Positions 33,734 through 41,868 of a stretch of 60,857 nt of DNA are shown piece by piece; the stretch's first letter is position 1; each line of letters starts with the position of its first letter. Origin of the DNA: an uncultured Lachnotalea sp. (lineage in GTDB: Bacteria > Bacillota > Clostridia > Lachnospirales > Lachnospiraceae); assembly GCA_948470255.1 (NCBI GenBank), contig CAOKOS010000008.1:1-60857 (forward strand). The letters run 5' to 3'. Made by a program: the position numbers and the translations under genes. The notes below the pieces were generated by a model that saw nothing but the letters and a program-made list of their open reading frames with translations, was not told the origin of the DNA and ran no database searches.

Positions 33734-34903
33734 ATGGAGAATTTCGATTTTTATGCGCCGACTAAAATGTTGTTCGGCAAGGGGAAGGTGACGGCGCTCC
33801 CGCAGGAGATGAAGCCTTTCGGAAGCAGGGTGCTTCTGGTGTATGGCGGCGGGAGTATTAAAAAACAAGGGATTTATGATACGGTGTGTAGCCTGCTTTT
33901 GGAGGAAGGTTTTTTTCTTTCAGAGCTTAGCGGTGTGACGCCCAATCCCAGGATTGAAGCAGTCCGCTGCGGCGTGGCGCTGGCATGGGAAAATCATGTG
34001 GATATGGTGCTGGCTGTGGGCGGCGGCAGCGTCCTGGACTGCGGGAAGATGATCGCAGCGGGGGCCTGCTACGATGGAGATCCCTGGGAGCTTGTGAAGG
34101 ATCCTGGGAAGATAGAAAACGCACTTCCGGTGTTTTCTATCCTGACCATGGCGGCTACCGGGTCGGAGATGAATCCAACGGCAGTCATCAGCAATCCAGA
34201 GACAAAGGAAAAGCAGGGGGTTCACAGTGGATATTTGTATCCGAAAGCCTCCGTGCTCGACCCGACTTTTTTGTATACGCTTCCTGCCCTCCAGACGGCG
34301 GCCGGGGTGGCAGATATTATGTCCCATATTTTTGAAGGATATTTTAAGAAAACCGAGGATGCCTATGTGCAGGATAAATTCGCGGAAGGGATTTTGAAAA
34401 CCTGCATCAAGTGGGGGCCTGTGGCGCTTACGGAACCCCGAAATTATTCTGCCAGGGCCAATATCATGTGGGCGGCCAGCATGGCTTTAAACGGCCTGTG
34501 CGGCTGCGGCAAGGCGGGAAAATGGTCTTGTCATGCCATGGGCCATCAGCTTGGAGCGTATTATGACATTACCCACGGCGTAGCTTTGGCGATTTTGACA
34601 CCTGTTTGGATGCGTTATATCCTGTCAGAGGATACGGTGGATAAATTTGTGGATTATGCCGTCAATGTTTGGGCTTTCCCCAGAGAAACGGACCGTTTCG
34701 CCCTGGCAAATATGGGGGTTGATGCGACGGAACAGTTTTTCCTGGACTGCGGCCTTCCTTCCAAGCTTTCGGATCTTGGGATTGATGATTCCAACTTTGA
34801 AGCTATGGCAAAGGCGGCGGTGCCCTATGCAAATTTAGATACACAGGCATATGTGCCGCTTCATGAGGAAGATGTGGTAAAAATATACCAGGGCTGCCTG
34901 TAG
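33734..34903 (+). CDS. Second iron-containing alcohol dehydrogenase
   Basis: A 389-residue group III alcohol dehydrogenase of the butanol dehydrogenase type. GGGSVLDCGKMIA is the nucleotide-binding signature; iron ligands fall in ADIMSHIFEGYF, CHAMGHQLGAYYD and DITHGVALAI. The tail DTQAYVPLHEEDVVKIYQG is typical of the BDH group. ATG at 33734 is six codons inside a longer frame and has GGGGGTA in front. Probably reduces an aldehyde with NAD(P)H during fermentation. Paralogue of the enzyme at 31426. Confidence 0.93.
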   Translation: MENFDFYAPTKMLFGKGKVTALPQEMKPFGSRVLLVYGGGSIKKQGIYDTVCSLLLEEGFFLSELSGVTPNPRIEAVRCGVALAWENHVDMVLAVGGGSVLDCGKMIAAGACYDGDPWELVKDPGKIENALPVFSILTMAATGSEMNPTAVISNPETKEKQGVHSGYLYPKASVLDPTFLYTLPALQTAAGVADIMSHIFEGYFKKTEDAYVQDKFAEGILKTCIKWGPVALTEPRNYSARANIMWAASMALNGLCGCGKAGKWSCHAMGHQLGAYYDITHGVALAILTPVWMRYILSEDTVDKFVDYAVNVWAFPRETDRFALANMGVDATEQFFLDCGLPSKLSDLGIDDSNFEAMAKAAVPYANLDTQAYVPLHEEDVVKIYQGCL

Positions 34904-34993
34904 AAGTATGCGGTGGGACTTGAGGCACGGGCGGCGGTGATATACGGCAGAGCCGGAGTCAGGGACAGGACAATGAGAGAGGAGAAAAAGGAC

Positions 34994-36280
34994 ATGGAAC
35001 ATCAGTACAAACCGGAAACCATTTGTATCCAGGGGGGATGGAAGCCTGGAAAAGGAGAACCCAGGGTGCTTCCTATTTACCAGAGCACCACATACAAATA
35101 TGACACCAGTGAGCAAATGGCCAGGTTGTTTGACCTGGAAGACGAAGGATATTTCTATACAAGGCTTCAGAACCCCACCAATGATGCAGTGGCAGAGAAG
35201 ATCTGTGAGCTGGAGGGAGGCGTGGCGGCCATGCTGACTTCTTCCGGCCAGGCGGCTACGTTCTATGCGATATTTAATATTGCTTCTGCAGGTGATCATG
35301 TGATAAGTTCCGCCACCATTTATGGTGGTTCCTCCAACCTGTTTACAGTGACTCTTAAAAAGCTGGGCATTGATTTTACCTTGGTGGATCCGGAAATCTC
35401 CCCGGAAGATCTGGCGAAGGAGTTCCGCCCCAATACAAAGGCTGTATTTGGGGAAACGATTTCCAATCCGTCCCTGGTGGTGCTGGATATTGAGAAGTTT
35501 GCGAAAGCCGCCCATGACCATGGCGTTCCCCTGATTCTGGACAATACCTTCGCAACGCCCATCAACTGCAGGCCTTTTGAGTTTGGCGCTGATATTGTGA
35601 CTCATTCCACCACGAAATATATGGATGGCCATGCCATGAGCGTGGGGGGCTGTATTGTGGACAGCGGGAATTTCGACTGGATGGCCCACAAGGAGAAGTT
35701 TCCCGGCCTTACCACACCGGACGATTCTTACCACGGCCTTGTTTATGCGGAGGCTTTCGGGAAAAAGGCGTATATCACAAAAGCGACAGCGCAGCTTATG
35801 CGGGATCTGGGGGCGATTCAGTCTCCCCAAAATGCTTTCCTTTTGAATGTGGGGTTGGAGACGCTGCACCTGAGGGTGCCCCGCCATTGTGAGAATGCCC
35901 TTAAAGTGGCGGAATACCTGGAAGCATGTGAAGATGTGGCGTGGGTAAATTATCCCGGGTTAAAGAGCAGCCCTTATTATGAGTGTGCGCAGAAATATAT
36001 GCCGGGCGGCACCTGCGGCGTCATTGCTTTCGGCTTAAAGGGCGGCAGAGAGCGATCCATCCGGTTTATGGACAGCTTAAAGCTGGCAGCCATTGTCACC
36101 CATGTGGCAGATGCCAGGACTTCGGTGCTTCATCCGGCCAGCCACACCCACCGGCAGCTTTCTGACGAACAGCTGATCGAAGCGGGAGTGAAGCCGGACT
36201 TGATCCGTTTTTCTGTGGGGATTGAGAATGTGTCGGATATCATTGCTGATATCCAGCAGGCGCTGGATACGGTGAGGTAA
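34994..36280 (+). CDS. O-acetylhomoserine sulfhydrylase (Cys/Met PLP enzyme)
   Basis: A 428-residue PLP enzyme of the Cys/Met metabolism family. The Schiff-base Lys is in HSTTKYMDGHAMSVGG. Other family blocks are YTRLQNPTNDAVAEKI, TSSGQAATFYAIFN, LILDNTFATPINCRPFE, and the C-terminal ARTSVLHPASHTHRQLS, RFSVGIENVSDII. Length and the long insertion near residue 240 (KFPGLTTPDDSYHG) fit O-acetylhomoserine sulfhydrylase, which makes homocysteine from O-acetylhomoserine and sulfide. ATG at 34994 with GGAG at nine bases is chosen; ATG at 34973 is possible. Confidence 0.93.
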   Translation: MEHQYKPETICIQGGWKPGKGEPRVLPIYQSTTYKYDTSEQMARLFDLEDEGYFYTRLQNPTNDAVAEKICELEGGVAAMLTSSGQAATFYAIFNIASAGDHVISSATIYGGSSNLFTVTLKKLGIDFTLVDPEISPEDLAKEFRPNTKAVFGETISNPSLVVLDIEKFAKAAHDHGVPLILDNTFATPINCRPFEFGADIVTHSTTKYMDGHAMSVGGCIVDSGNFDWMAHKEKFPGLTTPDDSYHGLVYAEAFGKKAYITKATAQLMRDLGAIQSPQNAFLLNVGLETLHLRVPRHCENALKVAEYLEACEDVAWVNYPGLKSSPYYECAQKYMPGGTCGVIAFGLKGGRERSIRFMDSLKLAAIVTHVADARTSVLHPASHTHRQLSDEQLIEAGVKPDLIRFSVGIENVSDIIADIQQALDTVR

Positions 36281-36303
36281 GACGTTAGCCGGATAAAGGG
36301 GGT

Positions 36304-36347
36304 GGTGCAAAACATCAGAATATCTTATGTTTTGCACCAGCTTTTTT
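36304..36347 (+). terminator. Rho-independent terminator after the sulfhydrylase gene
   Basis: A perfect 12-base stem (36304-36315 with 36327-36338) with an 11-base loop is followed by a run of six T residues from 36342. Confidence 0.85.
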
Positions 36348-36440
36348 GCTTTATAGGAAACTGCGTCCTATAAAGCAAAAAAGTTTTGCGAGGATCGCAC
36401 TGCGGCGTAGAATCCTGCAAGCAGGATTCTTTGTTCCAGA
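36342..36440. repeat. Palindromic intergenic repeat, complete copy
   Basis: Two hairpins in tandem. The first pairs 36342-36358 with 36366-36382 perfectly over 17 bases (core TTTGCTTTATAGGA). After TTTTGCGAGGATCGCACTGCGGCG the second small hairpin AATCCTGC/GCAGGATT is followed by CTTTGTTCC. The first hairpin is repeated at 41081-41114, the second unit is related to 39-75. The layout resembles REP/ERIC-type elements. Confidence 0.75.
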
Positions 36441-36457
36441 AACAGGAGGGATGAAAC

Positions 36458-37630
36458 ATGGTTCATGAAGCGATCGACGGGGGAAAAGCATTTGACTGGG
36501 GGAGGGTTTCCGGTGATTATGCAAAATACCGGGACATTTATCCAGAAGTGTTTTATGAAAAAATCGTGAAGAGGGGGCTTTGTCTAAAAGGGCAGAAGGT
36601 TTTGGATCTGGGCACAGGAACTGGAGTGCTGCCGCGGAATATGTACCGTTTCGGGGCGGAGTGGGTTGGAACGGATATTTCCGCAAACCAGATTGAACAG
36701 GCAAAGAAACTGTCGGCAGGACAAAATATGGATATTGAGTATCAGGCAGTAGCGGCGGAGGATGTGGATTTCCCGCCCCATTTTTTTGATGTCATAACGG
36801 CTTGCCAGTGTTTTTGGTATTTTGACCATGAAAGGCTTGTTCCAAAACTGTGTTCTACGCTGAAGGAAAGCGGAAGGCTGCTGCTGCTCTATATGGCGTG
36901 GCTGCCTTTTGAAGACAGGATTGCCGGCGCAAGTGAAAGGCTGGCCCTTAAATACAATCCCGGCTGGACGGGAGCCGGTGAGTGGAAACACCGGATTGAG
37001 GTTCCAGATTGTGTATATGCCGGATTTGAGGAAGTTTATCATGAGGAATACACGATGGAACTGCCTTTTACACGGGAGACATGGCACGGAAGGATGAAGG
37101 CCTGCAGAGGAATCGGCGCCTCCCTGTCGCTAAAAGAGCTGGAACAATGGGAAGCAGAACATAAAAAAATGATGTCGGAAGCGCCGGAAAAATTTTTTAT
37201 AAAGCATTATGCAGCTATGGTTGAGCTGAAGCCGAAAACCAGGAAGACAGTGAAGGTCACTGCGGCAGTTATAAAAGCGCAAAACAGGATTTTTGCAACT
37301 CAGCGCGGTTACGGAGAATTTAAGGACGGATGGGAGTTTCCTGGAGGGAAGGTCGAGCCGGGGGAAACACCGGAAACGGCTTTGATTCGGGAAATTAAGG
37401 AAGAACTGGATACGGAAATCTCTGTAGGAGAAAAAATCATGCATATTGAGTATGATTATCCGGGCTTTCACCTATCCATGGACTGTTTCCGGGCAGATGT
37501 CATATCTGGAAACCTAACATTAAAAGAACATAAAGCTGCAAGATGGCTTTCAAAGGAAGAATTAAACGACGTGGAATGGCTGCCAGCAGACCTGGACTTG
37601 ATTGAAGAGATCAAGAAGGAATGGCTATAA
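36458..37630 (+). CDS. Class I SAM methyltransferase fused to a NUDIX hydrolase
   Basis: A 390-residue two-domain protein. Residues 1-255 form a SAM-dependent methyltransferase: motif I VLDLGTGTGVLP (48-59), GTDISANQIEQAK, and the post-motif ITACQCFWYFDHE. From about residue 262 a MutT-like NUDIX domain begins (TVKVTAAVIKAQNRIFATQRG), with the Nudix box GGKVEPGETPETALIREI followed by KEEL at about 296-316; all catalytic Glu residues are present. Each half matches a complete family by length, and reading through the join shows no frameshift or stop. NUDIX part: 8-oxo-dGTP or CTP pyrophosphatase type. Fusion may be functional or an accidental gene joining. Confidence 0.87.
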   Translation: MVHEAIDGGKAFDWGRVSGDYAKYRDIYPEVFYEKIVKRGLCLKGQKVLDLGTGTGVLPRNMYRFGAEWVGTDISANQIEQAKKLSAGQNMDIEYQAVAAEDVDFPPHFFDVITACQCFWYFDHERLVPKLCSTLKESGRLLLLYMAWLPFEDRIAGASERLALKYNPGWTGAGEWKHRIEVPDCVYAGFEEVYHEEYTMELPFTRETWHGRMKACRGIGASLSLKELEQWEAEHKKMMSEAPEKFFIKHYAAMVELKPKTRKTVKVTAAVIKAQNRIFATQRGYGEFKDGWEFPGGKVEPGETPETALIREIKEELDTEISVGEKIMHIEYDYPGFHLSMDCFRADVISGNLTLKEHKAARWLSKEELNDVEWLPADLDLIEEIKKEWL

Positions 37631-37673
37631 AAAGGCTTTTCAGCCATATTTATAAAAGACATTTTTTGTTGAT

Positions 37674-37718
37674 GGAAATCCGCACTACGCAATTTCTTTG
37701 GCGTGGAGGCGGATTTCC
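37674..37718. terminator. Hairpin between the fusion gene and the recombinase unit
   Basis: GGAAATCCGC at 37674-37683 pairs with GCGGATTTCC at 37709-37718, with a further GCGT/ACGC pairing inside. It lies 44 bases after the preceding stop and 36 bases before the left inverted repeat. The T run after it is weak. Confidence 0.55.
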
Positions 37719-37753
37719 TGATTGTTTCAATTTTCTTTTTATGGCTCTGGTCA

Positions 37754-37781
37754 TGTCATAAAGTTCCATACTTTCGGACAA
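37754..37781 (+). repeat. Left 28-bp inverted repeat of the recombinase unit
   Basis: Starts TGTCATAAAG and ends CGGACAA; matches 39251-39278 perfectly in reverse complement. Bases outside both copies diverge at once, apart from chance identities. Confidence 0.9.
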
Positions 37782-38039
37782 ACCAAAAGTCAACAAAATC
37801 ATCTATTTTGTTATAATTCTATGCCACCAATCTTAAAAAGTCAATACTCCCCCAAAGGCGCATTTCCAATATATTCCATTATTTTTTTAATCAGAACCTT
37901 AAATTTTCCTGTTTATTCGGGATTTTCAGTCATTTTTGTGGTCATTTATAAATGTTTTTCTTTTCGTTTTTCATGTATATATTATATAATTTTGAAACCA
38001 TTTGATATCTTAAATAAAAAAACGAAAGGAGAAACATCT

Positions 38040-39233
38040 ATGGCAAGACACGGTGAAAATATCAGAAAAAGGAAAGACGGACGATGGGAGGCGCGGCTAA
38101 TCTGTGGATATAAGGAAAATGGAAGGGCGAAGTATAAGTATATCTACAGAAAAACTTATGCAGAAGCAAAGGAGGCCAAAAACCAGATGATGGCGCAGAA
38201 TTTTTTTTATGGAACCCGCAAGACGGCTCCTTGTCAAACACGCCGTTCTTTCGGTTCACTGCTTACAGACTGGCTGCACTTTATCCAGCCAGATGTGAAA
38301 GAGTCCACCTATACCCGCTATGCATCCATGATTGAAAAACATATCCTTCCCGAACTGGGCCAGATTTCTTTGTCTGAAATGACCAGTGAGGACATTGACC
38401 ATTTTTCGTTTAAAAAGCTAACTCAGGGAAACCTGAAAAACTCAGGGGGATTGTCCCCAAAGACCGTGAGCGGGCTTTTGTCTGTCATCCGCCTTGCGCT
38501 GGACTATGGGGCGGAACGCGGATATTACTACCCAACACGTATTGTTATCCGTAACCCTCGCCAGACCACGCCAACCATCCAAATCCTCACCTGGGAAGAA
38601 CAAAAAAAACTGGAAATAATTCTATTGAAAGAAAATACTAAGGTTAGTTTTGGAATCATGGTAAGCTTATATCTTGGTCTGCGGATCGGGGAAATTTGTG
38701 CTTTGCGGTGGGAAGATTTAGACATGGAAAATGGTATTTTATACGTACAAAGATCTATTCAGCGAATTCCTGTTTTTCATCCTGAAACCACTCCAGAAAT
38801 CCAGGCAAAAACGAAAATCATCATTGATACGCCGAAAACCAATTCTTCCGCCAGGAAAATTCCCATTCCTTCTTTTATGCTCCCTGCTTTCAAAAATCAT
38901 CAGACAAATTTGGATTTCTATGTATTGACGGGAAGCTGCAGTTACCTGGAACCAAGGGAATATTACAGAAAGTATAAAAAGGTTATGAAAAAATGCGGTC
39001 TGGAACACTTTAACTATCATGCGCTGCGGCATACATTCGCCACGCGTTGTGTCGAAAATGATTTCGATATGAAATCATTGTCCGAGATCTTGGGACACAC
39101 CAGTGTATCCACAACGCTCCAAAGGTATGTACATCCTTCCATCAGCCTGAAACGCCAGCACATGAACCGTTTGGAAAATATTGCAGTTTATGGTCAAAAT
39201 TCTGGTCATAAAACCTATACAAATAATCTTTAA
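38040..39233 (+). CDS. Tyrosine recombinase (Tn916-type integrase family)
   Basis: A 397-residue integrase. The N terminus (KRKDGRWEARLICGYKENG) resembles the arm-type DNA-binding three-strand fold of Tn916-like integrases, followed by the SAM-like core-binding domain (about 70-165). Catalytic residues are all present: Arg215 in YLGLRIGEICALRW, His327 and Arg330 in HALRHTFATR, His353 in LGHTS, and the nucleophile Tyr363 in TLQRYVHP. The ATG at 38040 follows AAAGGAG; a longer frame beginning at 37722 would read across the inverted repeat and A+T-rich DNA and is rejected. With its inverted repeats it should cut and rejoin DNA at those ends, or invert the segment between them. Confidence 0.92.
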   Translation: MARHGENIRKRKDGRWEARLICGYKENGRAKYKYIYRKTYAEAKEAKNQMMAQNFFYGTRKTAPCQTRRSFGSLLTDWLHFIQPDVKESTYTRYASMIEKHILPELGQISLSEMTSEDIDHFSFKKLTQGNLKNSGGLSPKTVSGLLSVIRLALDYGAERGYYYPTRIVIRNPRQTTPTIQILTWEEQKKLEIILLKENTKVSFGIMVSLYLGLRIGEICALRWEDLDMENGILYVQRSIQRIPVFHPETTPEIQAKTKIIIDTPKTNSSARKIPIPSFMLPAFKNHQTNLDFYVLTGSCSYLEPREYYRKYKKVMKKCGLEHFNYHALRHTFATRCVENDFDMKSLSEILGHTSVSTTLQRYVHPSISLKRQHMNRLENIAVYGQNSGHKTYTNNL

Positions 39234-39250
39234 CAGGCCGTTCAGCCAAG

Positions 39251-39278
39251 TTGTCCGAAAGTATGGAACTTTATGACA
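39251..39278 (-). repeat. Right 28-bp inverted repeat of the recombinase unit
   Basis: Perfect reverse complement of 37754-37781. It lies 17 bases after the integrase stop and 53 bases before the first gene of the surface-fibre locus, so any rearrangement here changes what lies upstream of that gene. Confidence 0.9.
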
Positions 39279-39331
39279 GTGCTATGCATAAAAATGCGGG
39301 GGCGGGAGGGACAGAGAGGAGGAAAAACGGC

Positions 39332-39811
39332 ATGGAAGATCATATCGCTTTTTGCTCAGAGCCGATGCTGCTGCGTTTTGATTCTTATGAGGGCAGGATT
39401 GCGAAAGGTACTATGCAGACGCTTCGTTATCAAATGCCATTTTACTTTGACAGCCTGGATCAGTTGCTTATGCTTATGGAGGATGCTTTGGATGAGGCGG
39501 ACTTTCCGCGGAAAATAGGAGAGTTCAGGCACCTGGAGACAAAAAAGGGAAAACCTGGCCCTGTTAAAACCGGAAACGGGGGATGGGGATGGATTTCCCG
39601 GAAACAGGCGGGATGGAGTCCAGAGGAAGCCCAGAGAAAAACAGGCGCCGGTTTCCGTGGACAGATGACGGTGACAGTACACAGGAGGGAATACGGCAGC
39701 ATACAGGGAACCGTAAATGTGAAAGGGGAGAAAACGCAGTTTCGCAGTGCACTGGAACTTATGTATATGCTTCATGAATACCTGGAAAACAATTTTCGGG
39801 ATCACTCTTAA
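39332..39811 (+). CDS. Small conserved protein of the pilus locus (paralogue A)
   Basis: A 159-residue soluble protein without a named family that I can assign. The C terminus carries VTVHRREYGSIQGTV and FRSALELMYMLHEYLE, which match VQHRQHSSWQGRV and FRSALELIKIIDSTLD in the gene at 41381; the two are clear paralogues. Such small proteins are often seen beside BTAD regulators and surface-fibre genes in Lachnospiraceae. The start is ATG at 39332 with GAGAGGAGGA in front; an earlier frame begins inside the inverted repeat at 39251. The central part is basic. Probably a regulatory or signal-binding partner of the BTAD protein 38 bases downstream. Confidence 0.72.
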   Translation: MEDHIAFCSEPMLLRFDSYEGRIAKGTMQTLRYQMPFYFDSLDQLLMLMEDALDEADFPRKIGEFRHLETKKGKPGPVKTGNGGWGWISRKQAGWSPEEAQRKTGAGFRGQMTVTVHRREYGSIQGTVNVKGEKTQFRSALELMYMLHEYLENNFRDHS

Positions 39812-39849
39812 AAGATAGAAGGTAAAAGCTGAAGAATGGGGAAATAGAG

Positions 39850-41043
39850 ATGGAGAGGCCACATGTGCTGTATGTCCAGATGTTTGGGAATTTTCAGATG
39901 TATTACAATGGACGTCCTTTGACTGGAGAAAAGCTTAGAGATACTCATTTCACAAGTCTTATGCAGATTTTGCTCCATAATGTTTCAATGGGAGTGAGCC
40001 GTGACTATCTGGAAGACGTGCTGCTTGGGGACAGGGATGTGGAAAACCGGCATCAGGCGCTGCAGACGATTGTGTATAAGGCGAAAAAGAAGCTTAAGAA
40101 TATGGGGCTGCCCGATGAGAATTATATATTTTTGAAAAAAGGTATTTATTACTGGACGCCGCAGATACCGGTAAGTGAAGATGCAGCTGCTTTTGATAGT
40201 TTATGTAGTCAGGCAGAAGAGTGTACAGACGAGGAAAAACGGCTGGGAATTTATCTGGATGCCTGTTACAAATATAAGGGTGAGTTCCTTTCTGCATATA
40301 CGGCAGTTTTATGGGCGGGAGCAGAGGCACGACGTTACCGTAGGCAGTTTAGTGAATGTGTGGAAAATGCAGTTTCTATTATAAGAAAAAAGGAAGACTG
40401 GCTCTGCCTGGAGAAGCTTGGCAGATATGTGACAGAGATTGCTCCTTTCTCCAACTGGGAAAGTTTGATTATGGAAGCGCTTATGGAGAAAGGGAGATAT
40501 GAGGAGGCCGAAAAGCTGTATGCCGATACGGTGGAATATTATCTCAGAGAACAGGGAGTCTATCCTTCGGCGGAACTTTTGGAGACAATGGAACGGTTGG
40601 GAAGCCAGATGCGCCATTCTTATGCCGTATTGGATCAGATTCAGAGGAGGCTTAGGGAAGATTCTGGTTATCCAGATGGTGGCTATCAATGTTCATATCC
40701 GGTATTTCGCGGTATTTACCATGCAGTCAGCCGTCTAATGGAGCGGGGAGGGCAGAGCATTTACCTGATGTTATGTACCATGGTGGACAGCAGAGGAAAC
40801 CCGGTTAAAGAGGGGGAGAGGCGGGAGGAATTGTCTGCCAGGCTCCTGGAAGCGGTTAAAATGTCTGTAAGACATGGGGATATTGTCAATCAGTATGGGA
40901 GCGGCCAGTTTTTGGTCTTGTTGATCAACATCACAAGAGAGGACTGCGAAATTATAAAAAACCGGATTAATCAAAAATTTATTGTCGGAAGGCAGCGTAT
41001 AGGGATACAATATCATGTGAACAGTGTGATCTGTGAGACATGA
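39850..41043 (+). CDS. BTAD/SARP-like transcriptional regulator with degenerate GGDEF-like C terminus
   Basis: A 397-residue regulator. Residues 1-95 fit an OmpR/SARP-type winged helix (FGNFQMYYNGRPLTGEKLRDTHFTSLMQILL, shown here only by its ends FGNFQMYYNGRP and TSLMQILL), and 100-255 a bacterial transcriptional activator (BTAD) tetratricopeptide-like domain (YEEAEKLYADTVEYYLREQGV). The last ~120 residues look like a GGDEF-type cyclase fold: VSRLMERGGQSIYLMLC, then RHGDIVNQYGSGQFLVLL in place of RYGGDEF, so it is probably inactive and may bind a nucleotide. No receiver domain. It likely controls the pilus genes downstream. It is followed by its own terminator. Confidence 0.82.
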   Translation: MERPHVLYVQMFGNFQMYYNGRPLTGEKLRDTHFTSLMQILLHNVSMGVSRDYLEDVLLGDRDVENRHQALQTIVYKAKKKLKNMGLPDENYIFLKKGIYYWTPQIPVSEDAAAFDSLCSQAEECTDEEKRLGIYLDACYKYKGEFLSAYTAVLWAGAEARRYRRQFSECVENAVSIIRKKEDWLCLEKLGRYVTEIAPFSNWESLIMEALMEKGRYEEAEKLYADTVEYYLREQGVYPSAELLETMERLGSQMRHSYAVLDQIQRRLREDSGYPDGGYQCSYPVFRGIYHAVSRLMERGGQSIYLMLCTMVDSRGNPVKEGERREELSARLLEAVKMSVRHGDIVNQYGSGQFLVLLINITREDCEIIKNRINQKFIVGRQRIGIQYHVNSVICET

Positions 41044-41056
41044 GGGAAACACCTTT

Positions 41057-41086
41057 AAAACAGCGGGTACAAACCTGCTGTTTTTT
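41057..41086 (+). terminator. Terminator after the BTAD regulator
   Basis: A 12-base stem (41057-41068 with 41073-41084, one G-U pair) with a four-base loop runs directly into TTTTTT. It separates the regulator from the structural pilus operon. Confidence 0.8.
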
Positions 41087-41114
41087 GCTTTATAGGAATC
41101 TTATAAAGCAAAAA
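41081..41114. repeat. Second copy of the TTTGCTTTATAGGA hairpin repeat
   Basis: 41081-41097 is identical to 36342-36358, and 41101-41114 gives the pairing arm. It overlaps the T run of the terminator and may extend it. The right half of the element (as at 36383-36432) is largely lost here. Confidence 0.7.
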
Positions 41115-41380
41115 CCCTCCGGCGTAAATTGGAACGTGTCAAGGGCAGTATACGGAACTTTTGGCATAATTTGAGGACATGCCCTACCGTGCTTTGTCTT
41201 ATATAGCCTGAAAATTAAAAAAAACGCAGTGAAAAGTGAAATGGATAGCTATTAAGATAGTAGTGGATTGTTAATATAGAGACAAATGTAAAAATGGCCC
41301 TGGCAGTCAGGGAAGTAAGATTTGTTGATATATTTGTCAGTCAGGGATAAAGGAAAAAGGCGCAGAAAGGGTATAGTCTG
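41115..41380 (+). other. Control region in front of the structural pilus operon
   Basis: No frame is convincing here. The region is A+T-rich in its middle. A ten-base direct repeat CAGTCAGGGA occurs at 41304-41313 and 41338-41347, 34 bases apart, and GGGCA/TGCCC form a loose hairpin around 41154-41197. TTGTTAATATAG at 41268-41279 may hold a -10 element. I expect the pilus promoter and a regulator-binding site here, but cannot place them firmly. Confidence 0.4.
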
Positions 41381-41857
41381 ATGGGGGCATCCGGGCGTTA
41401 TATCGGGACACCAAATGGGATTGTGTTGTGTGTCGATCGGAATGATAATGGAATGATAAAAGGCCGGCTGTATCACGGGTACAGTAAAGAGAGAATTCTT
41501 TTTTGCGGATATGAAGATATCATAATGACTGCGGAAAAGCTTTTTAATGCACTGGGATTTCCCCATATGGGAACCGGTGACAGAGATATATATGGGCATG
41601 TACACAGATACCAGAAAAAAGAAGGGATGGCAAAAGTCATGAAGGATGAAGAGTTATTAGAACAACATGGTGATATGGGGACGTTTGTTATCCGTGTGCA
41701 GCACAGACAGCACAGCAGCTGGCAGGGGCGGGTTACATACCTGGATAAAGACCAAACCGTATGTTTCCGGTCAGCTCTGGAATTGATTAAGATCATAGAC
41801 AGTACCCTGGACGAAGCGGGGCAGATGAATGATGGCGGGACGGACAAAGAAATGTAA
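41381..41857 (+). CDS. Small conserved protein of the pilus locus (paralogue B)
   Basis: A 158-residue soluble protein. The C-terminal SSWQGRVTYLDKDQ and CFRSALELIKIIDSTLDEAG match the protein at 39332 (same spacing between the QG.V and FRSALEL blocks). The N terminus differs (GRYIGTPNGIVLCVDRNDNG, KERILFCGYEDIIMTAEKLF), so only the C-terminal ~60 residues are shared. The ribosome site is weak (AGAAAGG, 11 bases away). It is the first gene after the control region and precedes a coiled-coil protein by 11 bases. Confidence 0.68.
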   Translation: MGASGRYIGTPNGIVLCVDRNDNGMIKGRLYHGYSKERILFCGYEDIIMTAEKLFNALGFPHMGTGDRDIYGHVHRYQKKEGMAKVMKDEELLEQHGDMGTFVIRVQHRQHSSWQGRVTYLDKDQTVCFRSALELIKIIDSTLDEAGQMNDGGTDKEM

Positions 41858-41868
41858 AGAGGGATTAT

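Larger units (their letters stand above)
37754..39278 (+). mobile_element. 1.5-kb tyrosine-recombinase unit with 28-bp inverted ends
   Basis: A stretch of 1525 bases containing only a tyrosine recombinase gene is bounded by identical inverted repeats of 28 bases (37754-37781 and 39251-39278; core AAGTTCCATACTTTCGGAC). The 258 bases left of the gene and 17 bases right of it hold no other frame. The interior left flank is very A+T-rich. No direct-repeat att sites, excisionase or cargo are seen. The structure fits either a minimal insertion element moved by a tyrosine recombinase, or an invertible segment carrying its own invertase. It sits just upstream of the pilus locus. Confidence 0.8.

Noticed and set aside
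37722-38039. Upstream in-frame extension of the recombinase by 106 codons
   Set aside because: It crosses the left inverted repeat and A+T-rich DNA, is Phe/Tyr/Ile-rich with no ribosome site, and the ATG at 38040 has AAAGGAG and matches the normal integrase N terminus.
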